Shown: piece by piece, positions 7,922 through 14,873 of the stretch | How the letters are laid out: the number at the start of each line of letters is the position of its first letter | How positions within the stretch are numbered: the stretch's first letter is position 1 | Source: Aequorivita soesokkakensis | GTDB lineage: Bacteria; Bacteroidota; Bacteroidia; Flavobacteriales; Flavobacteriaceae | Reading direction: 5' to 3' | Assembly (NCBI RefSeq): GCF_001641085.1 | Contig: NZ_LXIE01000002.1 | Coordinates: 39,357-103,356 of the forward strand | DNA length: 64,000 bases | Made by a program: the position numbers and the translations under genes | Notes under the pieces: model-generated | The model's database searches: none | Seen by the model: the letters and a program-made list of their open reading frames with translations, nothing else | What the model was told of the DNA's origin: nothing

Positions 7922-8962
7922 ATGAAATTGAAAATACTTTTACTTCTGAGCATTTTATCTCTGTTGACATCGTGCAACGGACAGACGCCTGATAAGAAAA
8001 ATAACTCAAACCAATTTATAAATGGCGATACAGTAAAAGAACTTGGAAGTAGTATAATGGTTGTTTACCAAGACAAAAAAAACGTTTATTGGTTCGGCAG
8101 TTGGGAAACAGGAATTTATAGATTTGACGGAAAGGCATTGATTAATTACTCAACAAAACACGGTTTGCCAAACAATAGAATTGATGAAATAAAAGAAGAT
8201 AAATTAGGGAATATTTACTTCGTTAGCTGTTCCCCTCAATCGACAATTGTTAAATTCAACGGGCAATCATTTACTACAATTAAAGCAACCCAAAGCAATG
8301 AATGGAAGCTTCAACCCGATGATTTATGGTTTAGAAATGCTTACCAAACTGAAAAAGTATATAGGTTTGATGGTAATACTTTTTATGAATTGACATTGCC
8401 AAAACCACCTAGTCTTCCAAACTCATTTGAAATCTACAGTATTTATCAAGACCAAAAAGGAAATATTTGGTTTGGTACAAACCCTGTTGGTGTTTGCCGA
8501 TACAATGGAAAATCATTTGAATGGATTACCGAAGAAGATGTGACAGAATTTCGCAACGAAGGTGCAAACGGAGTACGTTCAATTACGGAAGACAAAAATG
8601 GAGACTTTTGGTTTAATACCGAAAACCGTTATAGTGTTTACGACAGTATAACATTAAAAAGCAATGAGTTTTATACAAGACACGAAAGCATAGGCAGTTT
8701 AGATGGGAAAAACACAAGTGGCCTAAATGAGTATCTTTCAACAGTAAGAGACAACGAGAATAATTTGTGGTTTGTAACTTATCGAAGTGGTGTTTGGAAA
8801 TACGATGGGACGAAAATTACTCATTATGCCGTTCAAGATAACTCACAAGATATTACGCTATTTAGCATTTACAAGGACAACAATGGTGACCTTTGGCTTG
8901 GAACACACGAGAATGGGGCATATAAATTTAACGGTCAAACATTTGAGAAATTTAAACCATAA
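7922..8962 (+). CDS. Lipoprotein with two-component-regulator-type beta-propeller repeats
   Basis: 346 residues with a lipoprotein signal (LLTSCNGQ; Cys18). The rest consists of repeats ending in D..GN.WFG or DLWLGT followed by G.Y.F.G, at about residues 47-72, 98-120, 185-208, 220-240, 285-310 and 320-343. This is the reg_prop blade pattern of periplasmic sensor beta-propellers. Here there is no kinase or DNA-binding part, so it is a stand-alone propeller on the membrane surface. It is the gene of cassette-like unit 4, with 9-bp perfect complementary ends at 7874 and 8977. Confidence 0.65.
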   Translation: MKLKILLLLSILSLLTSCNGQTPDKKNNSNQFINGDTVKELGSSIMVVYQDKKNVYWFGSWETGIYRFDGKALINYSTKHGLPNNRIDEIKEDKLGNIYFVSCSPQSTIVKFNGQSFTTIKATQSNEWKLQPDDLWFRNAYQTEKVYRFDGNTFYELTLPKPPSLPNSFEIYSIYQDQKGNIWFGTNPVGVCRYNGKSFEWITEEDVTEFRNEGANGVRSITEDKNGDFWFNTENRYSVYDSITLKSNEFYTRHESIGSLDGKNTSGLNEYLSTVRDNENNLWFVTYRSGVWKYDGTKITHYAVQDNSQDITLFSIYKDNNGDLWLGTHENGAYKFNGQTFEKFKP

Positions 8963-8976
8963 CAGAAAAAAGAGCA

Positions 8977-9114
8977 GCTGCTAACAGCGTGTTTAAGAAA
9001 TAGCGGGTTTAGAGCTAAATCAAAGATCGGCGCTTTTAATAAAAGTCAGTACCAAACTGAAAGTGAAGTGCTTTTTAAACCGCTACTACTCATAAAAGCA
9101 AAACGTTACCAAAC
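8977..9114. repeat. attC-like palindrome D (about 138 bp)
   Basis: Opens with GCTGCTAAC (8977-8985), complementary to the start of unit 4, and closes with GTTACCAAAC (9105-9114). Internal arms TAGCGGGTTT and AAACCGCTA pair with one bulge. The interior differs from B and C, but the overall length is the same. Confidence 0.55.
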
Positions 9115-9205
9115 ATTAAAAATCCATCTTTAGGCAACAATTTCACAATATGACAATAACTATTAAATTAAGCACCTCAGAAAAAATAATTGTAAGCAAA
9201 AAAAA

Positions 9206-10417
9206 ATGACAGATCTTAAAAGTTTCATTCTATTACTATTACTACCATTATTTAATTTAAACGCTAATGCCCAAGAAGCAGAAATGCTGGAGTGTGCAAA
9301 TCAAGGTACGGTTACGAACGATAATTACAATTCAGAAATTCCATTCCGATATATAGATGGTTATATTTTTATTGACATTGTTCAGAACGGTACGGCATAC
9401 AATTTTCTTTTTGATACCGGCGCAGAAGCAACAGTAATAGATAAGTCAATTATAGATGAGTTTCAATACAAACCATATTCTACATCAAGTATATCTGGGC
9501 CATTAATTACAAACCAAGACGTTAATACAATTACGCTGTCAAGTATGTATGTTTCAAAAGTGGAATTTATCAATATTGGCGCTGTTTCAATTGATATGAA
9601 ATTTGCAAAGCCTATGTTTTGTGCCAAAGTAGATGGTATAATAGGCAGTACTTTATTAAAAAAATCCAAATGGCAAATAGATTATGAAGAGAAAGTTATT
9701 CGTTTTTCAGATGCTATTTCAAAATTACTACCTCAAGAACCAGCATACAAATTAACAACCAGCCTTCCTGCACAAGGGTGGGGAACTGAAACCATAGCAC
9801 TAAATATAGATGGGTATGTTTCTCAATTTAATTTTGATACTGGAAACGGTCGTGAGAGTATAGTTTTAAAACCGAGCGAATTAAAGAACTTTATTGTAGC
9901 GGACAAAAATTCAATCATAGAATACGGATTTACCAAATCTGATTTAGGCTATAAATTAATTGCTGAAAAATTAACCCTTGGAAACCTGCAATTAAGCAAT
10001 CAAAGTATAAGCTTTCGAAGAGATGTTGGCAACTTTCAACTGGTGGGAAATCGGTTTTTAGAGAATTTTTTAATCACAATTGATTGGGAAAAACATCAGT
10101 TATATTTAGAACCCACAAAAAACATGGGTCCAGATGCAATGGTAGGGTTTGAACTGAATTTTAAACCAAACTTTGAAACCAACGAAATAGAAATCGTTAC
10201 CGGATTAAAAGCTTTTACAAAGAAAAATAAAATAAGAAAAGGAGCTACGCTTTTAAAAGTTAATGAAACCGATATTTCCAATTTTTCACACCAAGAATTT
10301 TGTGATTTTTGGAATATGGAGTGGCCCAAAATAGTTGATGCCAAAAAATTAAACCTTGTCATTTTACAAAAGGGAAAGTCTAAAGAAATTAGTATTACTA
10401 AAAAGAAACTTGCGTAA
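9206..10417 (+). CDS. Secreted retropepsin-like aspartyl protease with C-terminal PDZ-like segment
   Basis: 403 residues. The signal peptide covers residues 1-22 (ending NANAQ). Two aspartic protease signatures are visible: FLFDTGAEATVID at about residue 70 and FNFDTGNGRESIVL at about residue 210. The protein therefore holds two lobes in one chain, as in other bacterial aspartyl proteases of this phylum. The last 90 residues (GLKAFTKKNKIRKGATLLKV, then LVILQKGKSKEISI) look like a PDZ fold. It probably acts in the periplasm or on the surface. It sits in the cassette region, but the sequence after it (GTAGTAGCAAC, 10426) does not complement the bases before it. Confidence 0.7.
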   Translation: MTDLKSFILLLLLPLFNLNANAQEAEMLECANQGTVTNDNYNSEIPFRYIDGYIFIDIVQNGTAYNFLFDTGAEATVIDKSIIDEFQYKPYSTSSISGPLITNQDVNTITLSSMYVSKVEFINIGAVSIDMKFAKPMFCAKVDGIIGSTLLKKSKWQIDYEEKVIRFSDAISKLLPQEPAYKLTTSLPAQGWGTETIALNIDGYVSQFNFDTGNGRESIVLKPSELKNFIVADKNSIIEYGFTKSDLGYKLIAEKLTLGNLQLSNQSISFRRDVGNFQLVGNRFLENFLITIDWEKHQLYLEPTKNMGPDAMVGFELNFKPNFETNEIEIVTGLKAFTKKNKIRKGATLLKVNETDISNFSHQEFCDFWNMEWPKIVDAKKLNLVILQKGKSKEISITKKKLA

Positions 10418-10425
10418 AATAACTT

Positions 10426-10475
10426 GTAGTAGCAACATATATAAGTTATGGTATGGACAGTGGCCACTTAAAAAT
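10426..10475. repeat. Truncated attC-like element E
   Basis: Starts like the left arm of the other palindromes (GTAGTAGCAAC then ATATATAAGTTATGG) but loses its right half about 50 bp in. No closing GTT core is found at the expected distance near 10560. The break coincides with the start of the GC-richer block. Confidence 0.35.
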
Positions 10476-10681
10476 TTTTAGGAGTTGCTTTCTGCCAATT
10501 CGCTGCGCTCGTGTCCTGCGGAAAATCTACACCACCCACAACCGCTCAAGACGGTTTTTTATAGAAGATTGATAACCCAAAAAAGGGGGAAACCCCTTAA
10601 AAAAAATGGGGGATTTCCCTCTTGACTGGTATTGATTTATTTTAAAAATTGAGGTATTGTTTAACTTTTAAATTTTAAGCT
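10476..10681. other. Spacer ahead of the GC-rich gene
   Basis: Contains REP-like letters (CGCTGCGCTCGTG near 10500), a G/C-run hairpin (GGGGGAAACCCC near 10585) and AT-rich DNA directly before the ATG. No coding frame was seen. Confidence 0.35.
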
Positions 10682-11176
10682 ATGGCAAATTTATCAGAAA
10701 ACAGACTCAATGAAGTCTTAGACCCCGCAGTGCTCACCACTGCGCTCACCGCCCTTAACGATTTTATGGCAGCCTTACCAGAAGGCGCCCTAAACGATGA
10801 CCAACGCCGTCGCTACACCGGTATGGATGTGGACAACCGCGTGTTTGTGGAAACCGTGATAAACGTAATGCGCGGCAGTGGCGCCAACGTGCTTCCTGCA
10901 AGCTTCCAACTGCTTACCCTGCAGAACGACAACAATTTGTTTGGGCAGATTAAGATGGTTAGCGAGCGCACCATGGCCCTGCAGCGAAAACTGGATGATC
11001 TCCTGCGCATTGCCGCACACGAGGCCTACACATTTGCGCTAGCCGTTTACAAAATCTATGAAGCCCTTAGCGAGGCAGGCAGTGAAGAAGCCCGCGCGGG
11101 TTATGAACAGATGCGCGAACGTTTTATGGGGCAGGGAGGTTCCCGGCCTACAGATGGCGACGACACCACAACTTAA
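10682..11176 (+). CDS. GC-rich helical hypothetical protein
   Basis: 164 residues, predicted mostly helical, with no signal peptide or membrane span. It has a TALTALNDFMAALPEGALND stretch, a charged coiled region (VSERTMALQRKLDDLLRIAA) and a Gly/Asp/Thr-rich tail. The codon choice (GCC, CTG, CGC) is far more GC-rich than in any neighbouring gene, which points to acquisition from another background. I do not recognise a functional family. A clear terminator follows, so it is a single-gene transcript. Confidence 0.6.
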   Translation: MANLSENRLNEVLDPAVLTTALTALNDFMAALPEGALNDDQRRRYTGMDVDNRVFVETVINVMRGSGANVLPASFQLLTLQNDNNLFGQIKMVSERTMALQRKLDDLLRIAAHEAYTFALAVYKIYEALSEAGSEEARAGYEQMRERFMGQGGSRPTDGDDTTT

Positions 11177-11191
11177 TTTTTAAGACGTGGG

Positions 11192-11221
11192 AAAAAGCGG
11201 TTCTTCCCGAACCGTTTTTTT
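11192..11221 (+). terminator. Rho-independent terminator
   Basis: CGGTTC, a short loop and GAACCG, followed by seven T, 15 bp after the stop of the GC-rich gene. Confidence 0.8.
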
Positions 11222-11257
11222 AGCAACTGGTTTTCATGAAAATCATAGTCTAAAAGT

Positions 11258-11452
11258 CAATAAAACTTACAATTGGACTAATACTATTGATTATTGGACT
11301 AATAAAACTGACCACAAGACTAATTAAATTGACCTTTAAACTAACAATTCTTGCATTTAGACCAATACTATTGACTATCTAACTAATGTAATTGACTGTC
11401 TAACTAATAGTATTGACTATCTAACTAATAAAACTGATTGTTTGACTAATAA
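11258..11452. repeat. Tandem array of about nine degenerate 21-bp repeats
   Basis: Units of exactly 21 bp run head to tail, most starting AATA and ending in ACT, with the core ATTGACT and then CTAACT best kept in the three units before the last. The last unit ends about 12 bp before the ATG of the HTH gene at 11464. The position and phasing (two helical turns per unit) suggest binding sites for a regulator, perhaps the HTH protein itself. The units are contiguous with no spacers, so this is not a CRISPR array. Confidence 0.75.
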
Positions 11453-11463
11453 AATACAGCATT

Positions 11464-11825
11464 ATGGCAACAAATAAGTTTAAAAAACAGAAAAACAGCC
11501 CCCACATAGGGGAAATGCTTTCCGAACGCATCAAGAAAAGGCGCATCTCAAAAGCAGCCGTTTCGCGGGTACTGCAACGCGCTCCCGAAACGGTGCACAG
11601 GTTTACCAAGCGCCCCTCCTTACAGACCGAAATTTTATGGCAGCTATGCACCGTAATGAAACACAATTTTTTGCAGACCTCGCCGCCCAGCTGCCGCCAG
11701 ACTTTACCACCAACGCCCCAGACCCCACGCTGCCCTTGCAGGAACGCATTGCTGTGCTGGAGGAGGAAAATAAGGTGTTGAAAACTAAGGTGGAAACACT
11801 TATGGCGGTGGTGGGGAAGGGATAA
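11464..11825 (+). pseudogene. Frameshifted HTH DNA-binding protein with coiled-coil C-terminus
   Basis: The first frame gives HIGEMLSERIKKRRISKAAV then VSRVLQRAPETVHRFTKRPS, a Cro/XRE-like helix-turn-helix used with a one-component fold. After MKHNF the reading turns into Cys/Pro/Arg-rich nonsense (stop at 11781). The +2 frame continues sensibly as FFADLAAQLPPDF and ends in a heptad coil (ERIAVLEEENKVLKTKVETL), stopping at 11825. The frames join at a run of six T (11667-11672); a seventh T would restore one protein of about 120 residues. It could be a decayed gene, a phase-variable tract or a sequencing error. Confidence 0.7.
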
Positions 11826-11845
11826 ATTTATATATTAGCAGATAC

Positions 11846-12664
11846 ATGCGAAATATACTGCATATTGATATGCTAGTTATGGCCAAATTTGATATGAGCA
11901 ATAAGAAAAAAAACTACTCTACTTTAAAGGAATTTGTTTTAGGTTTAATGATATTCCTTCTTGTATTGTCTTTGTGGTATTATTCGTGGACTTATATTGA
12001 CCACAATATTTTTTCTTCAGATTTAAATTTAACTGATACAGAATCTAGAGGATTGTTTGGGGATAAATTTGGGGCAGTAAACGCATTATTCTCGGCCCTA
12101 GCTTTTGCGGGGATAATCTTTACCATTTTCCTTCAGAGAAAAGAATTAAAGCTGCAAAGACAAGAACTAGTCGAAACAAGAAGTGAATTCAAAATAAATA
12201 GATTGACAAACATTTTATTCAGGCAAATAGAGCTTATAAATAATCGAATTTCAGAGTCAAGGTTCTATAAGAGTAATGTTAACGAAATTATTACTGACCA
12301 ATATTCAATTGAAAAAATAATTTCTGTTTTTGAGGTTATAGAAAGATTGGGAGAGAAAAACAAAAAAGATTTGAATCACAAGATTAATATTAATTCCCCT
12401 AAAATCATTGGACTTCTCACTTCGGTTCACTTTTCATTTCAAAGTTTTGAAAAACTGCTCAATCAATCCGGGTTAGAAAAACAGGAATTTGAACAACTCA
12501 AGAGTTTGTTGAAGGAGAATATAAATCCAAGTTTGTTCAGCTTACTTAATTACAGATTTCAATATGCCGAAAATATCTCATCAGATGATGCCGATATTCA
12601 AGAAATTGCAGAAGGAGTTAAACAAATAGAATTGTCTAAAATGAAATATTTATTGGAATTCTAA
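11846..12664 (+). CDS. AbiC-like membrane protein (putative phage abortive infection family)
   Basis: 272 residues. Two membrane segments (about 28-48 and 75-96) are followed by an immediate coiled coil (LQRKELKLQRQELVETRSEF) and a helical cytoplasmic part. The FGAVNALFSALAFAGIIFTI span and the LQ.KEL.LQ.QEL tail are the pattern of putAbiC-type proteins (putative phage abortive infection), which otherwise lack characterised biochemistry. An ATG at 11894 (MSNKKKN) may be the true start. It is followed directly by attC-like palindrome F. A role in anti-phage defence is inference from the family resemblance. Confidence 0.6.
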   Translation: MRNILHIDMLVMAKFDMSNKKKNYSTLKEFVLGLMIFLLVLSLWYYSWTYIDHNIFSSDLNLTDTESRGLFGDKFGAVNALFSALAFAGIIFTIFLQRKELKLQRQELVETRSEFKINRLTNILFRQIELINNRISESRFYKSNVNEIITDQYSIEKIISVFEVIERLGEKNKKDLNHKININSPKIIGLLTSVHFSFQSFEKLLNQSGLEKQEFEQLKSLLKENINPSLFSLLNYRFQYAENISSDDADIQEIAEGVKQIELSKMKYLLEF

Positions 12665-12674
12665 ATAAATAAAC

Positions 12675-12811
12675 TGGCCACAACAATGGCTACAAGTAGT
12701 GGCTTGTTATCGCCAACTTTGAAAATTTCTGCCGAATTTCAAACTTTGTGTATACTTGCAAAATTAAATGCTAAACCACGCTAATACTCATGGCCGAGAA
12801 CGTTAGCAACA
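12675..12811. repeat. attC-like palindrome F (about 137 bp)
   Basis: Opens with TGGCCACAAC (12675-12684) and ends with GTTAGCAAC (12802-12810), with an internal stem of TTTGAAA-rich arms (near 12718 and 12736). Length and end layout match A-D. Its left end has no partner before the AbiC-like gene, so that unit may have lost its left boundary to the GC-rich insertion. Confidence 0.55.
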
Positions 12812-12824
12812 CGCTGAATAATTT

Positions 12825-13589
12825 ATGGAAAACAAATTACAATCTGATTTAATTCAAAATTTTACCAATGCTAAAGAACAAAGAGACAATGATTTAAATT
12901 TCGCTATCATTTCTTTAGCAATGCAAAACTTTACTGTTTATTTGATTAAAGAAGGTAATGAGGAAATCAAAGAAATCAAAAAAGCATTAAGTTACTATAA
13001 AGATTCTTCTATAAGTTTAAAAAAAAATGGAGTCGAATACCAAAAAATATTATTTGACAAGATTTACGTTAATTTCTATCAAATTTTTGAGGAATTCTGT
13101 TACAAAAACATGTTATGCTTATTTTTAAGATTACCGAAATTTTTAATGAAGGATGAGATTAATGTGTCATATAAAGACATATTTATGCAAACGGACATTG
13201 AAATAATAAAGCAAAATATTGTTGAAAAAAGAGTAAAATCTATTATTCAGAGTTCAAATATTTATGGAATTATTAAAAAATTCAAAACCGTTTTTGGAAT
13301 AGATTTTAAAATTGATAAAGAATCACAAGATAGGCTGTTTATTATTTCTCAAAATAGAAATCTTTTGATTCATACTAAAGGAATAGTAAATAATATTTAT
13401 ATCAGCGAATTAGAGAAATTTGGTCTAAGAACCGACTTAAAAATTGGAGAACACATTTTAAAAGGATATAACAATTTTTCAGATTTTCACGATATAGAAT
13501 ATTTTATAGAAACGACTATTGAATCAATAACTGCAACTATGCTTGTAGACATTAATAGATTAATAAATTATCATGAAAATTTGAAATAA
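12825..13589 (+). CDS. HEPN-like protein
   Basis: 254 residues, almost entirely helical, with no signal peptide. RNLLIH at residues 178-183 (ISQNRNLLIHTKG) fits the R-x4-6-H motif of HEPN ribonucleases, placed late in the protein in a helix context as usual. HEPN proteins serve as toxins and as effectors in many phage-defence systems. No antitoxin gene is adjacent. It starts 15 bp after the closing core of palindrome F, but its own right boundary is replaced by a REP-like repeat. Confidence 0.55.
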   Translation: MENKLQSDLIQNFTNAKEQRDNDLNFAIISLAMQNFTVYLIKEGNEEIKEIKKALSYYKDSSISLKKNGVEYQKILFDKIYVNFYQIFEEFCYKNMLCLFLRLPKFLMKDEINVSYKDIFMQTDIEIIKQNIVEKRVKSIIQSSNIYGIIKKFKTVFGIDFKIDKESQDRLFIISQNRNLLIHTKGIVNNIYISELEKFGLRTDLKIGEHILKGYNNFSDFHDIEYFIETTIESITATMLVDINRLINYHENLK

Positions 13590-13610
13590 CAATAAAAGCT
13601 ATTACCCCCC

Positions 13611-13634
13611 GCTAGCGCGAGCGTCCCGCTCGTG
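13611..13634. repeat. REP-like palindromic repeat, copy 1
   Basis: A 24-bp sequence containing the stem CGAGCG-TCC-CGCTCG. An identical copy in the same orientation lies at 13982-14005, and related forms occur near 10500 and at 62626-62700. Confidence 0.75.
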
Positions 13635-13657
13635 TTTTTTAAACCTTGCAATTACTT

Positions 13658-13960
13658 ATGGAATTTAAAAAAGCTTTTTTCATACTCATTGTTTTTGCAG
13701 TTATAAGCTGTGATACTGAAAAGTTTAAAACTGCTGATGGAATTGAATTAGAAGTTTCTTCATTGATTGGAATGGATGTATTCGATATAGCCTATGAATA
13801 TAGCAGGGTTAGTCCCGAAACATTGACAGGGACAAACAATCGAAGATGGGTTGTTTATTTTTCAGATATAAATGTTACGCTCGAAACGAATAAATTAAAT
13901 AACATAGTTCAAAATGCAAAAAAGGGAAAAAATCCTAAAGAAAGCACGTGGGCTAATTAA
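13658..13960 (+). CDS. Small lipoprotein between two REP-like repeats
   Basis: 100 residues from ATG 13658, with a lipobox (FAVISC, Cys about 17). The mature part is about 80 residues with no recognised domain (KTADGIELEVSSLIGMDVFD...). The TTG at 13646 would add four residues. The gene lies alone between two identical 24-bp repeats in direct orientation, a possible mobile or recently inserted unit. Confidence 0.5.
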   Translation: MEFKKAFFILIVFAVISCDTEKFKTADGIELEVSSLIGMDVFDIAYEYSRVSPETLTGTNNRRWVVYFSDINVTLETNKLNNIVQNAKKGKNPKESTWAN

Positions 13961-13981
13961 TTTTTCCTCCTGGCGCCCCCT

Positions 13982-14005
13982 GCTAGCGCGAGCGTCCCGC
14001 TCGTG
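13982..14005. repeat. REP-like palindromic repeat, copy 2
   Basis: Identical over 24 bp to 13611-13634 and in the same orientation, with a C-rich flank on the left in both. Confidence 0.75.
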
Positions 14006-14046
14006 CACAATCCAAAAAAATAAATCTTTTAAAATTTCCCCTCGCG

Positions 14047-14099
14047 CGCTTTTGTAAAGCGTGCCTAGCTATATAAAGCATTTGTAATGCGCTTTACCC
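14047..14099. repeat. Dispersed repeat with GCGCTTTTGTAAAG and AGCATTTGTAATGCGCT
   Basis: The same two blocks occur at 14739-14780 and, reversed, at 60205-60345. Both blocks are near-palindromic, so this looks like a small dispersed non-coding element. Confidence 0.6.
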
Positions 14100-14213
14100 A
14101 CACCACTACGTCAAAGCTTGATTTTTGATGCTTGAAGGGTATTGAATAACTATCTCTATGTACTTTGTAACAAATTAAATCTCAGGCTCGTCTTATCTGA
14201 AAATATTAATTTC

Positions 14214-14750
14214 ATGATACAAAACAAAAATCTCCCAATTAAAATTGGAATGGTGCTAGGCACAACCCTAGGCATAGTGGTGATCACCAATGCCATCATA
14301 CGCTATAAAACAGGTATGATTGTTCGAAACGAACAAATACTAAACTATGTATATTGGACAATATTTGCATTGTCTGTATTTTTTGCCGTATCCAGATTTA
14401 GAAAACTTGACCCTTCCTCTTTTTCATTGCGTCAAACAGTAAAAATAGGCCTATTGGCCGGACTCTTGAGTGGGGCATTATATACAATCTATATTGTCAT
14501 CCTTAACAATTATATTGTTCCAGACCTTTCTTCTCAAGTAGTCGAGTATTATAAGCAGGAGCTTGCCTCAAATAGCTCCGAATTATCTAAAGAAGACATT
14601 CTGGATTCAATAGCTGTAACTGAATTAAACCCAGCCGTTAGGGGAGTTATGTATGTATTTGTATGCATGACTTTCGGCATAGCATACGCAACGTTGAGTA
14701 CTATAATATTGAAGCGACTCAATAGAGTACCACCGGGTGCGCTTTTGTAA
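14214..14750 (+). CDS. DUF4199-like membrane protein
   Basis: From ATG 14214 the product is 178 residues with four membrane segments (about 10-30, 45-62, 78-102 and 146-166). Size, topology and the helix between spans 3 and 4 (EYYKQELASN) fit DUF4199, a family common in Bacteroidota with no assigned role. The upstream TTG (14142) adds a non-hydrophobic extension. The final codons and the stop fall inside a dispersed repeat, so the C-terminus may have been replaced by the repeat. Confidence 0.65.
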   Translation: MIQNKNLPIKIGMVLGTTLGIVVITNAIIRYKTGMIVRNEQILNYVYWTIFALSVFFAVSRFRKLDPSSFSLRQTVKIGLLAGLLSGALYTIYIVILNNYIVPDLSSQVVEYYKQELASNSSELSKEDILDSIAVTELNPAVRGVMYVFVCMTFGIAYATLSTIILKRLNRVPPGALL

Positions 14751-14780
14751 AGAGTGACTATATTTGCAATGCGCTCTATC
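14739..14780. repeat. Dispersed repeat, second copy, overlapping a stop codon
   Basis: GCGCTTTTGTAAAG then TATATTTGCAATGCGCTCT, the same two blocks as at 14047-14099. The TAA in the first block is the stop codon of the DUF4199 gene. Confidence 0.6.
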
Positions 14781-14844
14781 TTTAAGCCTACACAACCCAA
14801 AAACTTCTCACTTCTTACAGCTCCCTACTCAAGTTCTATTTTAG

Positions 14845-14852
14845 TACTTTTG
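14845..14852 (+). promoter_or_regulatory. Bacteroidota-type -7 box before uvrB
   Basis: TACTTTTG fits TAnnTTTG and lies 22 bp ahead of the uvrB ATG. No convincing -33 TTG was found at the usual distance. Confidence 0.45.
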
Positions 14853-14873
14853 TAAAGCAACGAAAAAGAACAA

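Noticed and set aside
11258..11452. 21-bp repeats considered as a CRISPR
   Set aside because: The units are contiguous and degenerate with no unique spacers and no cas genes.
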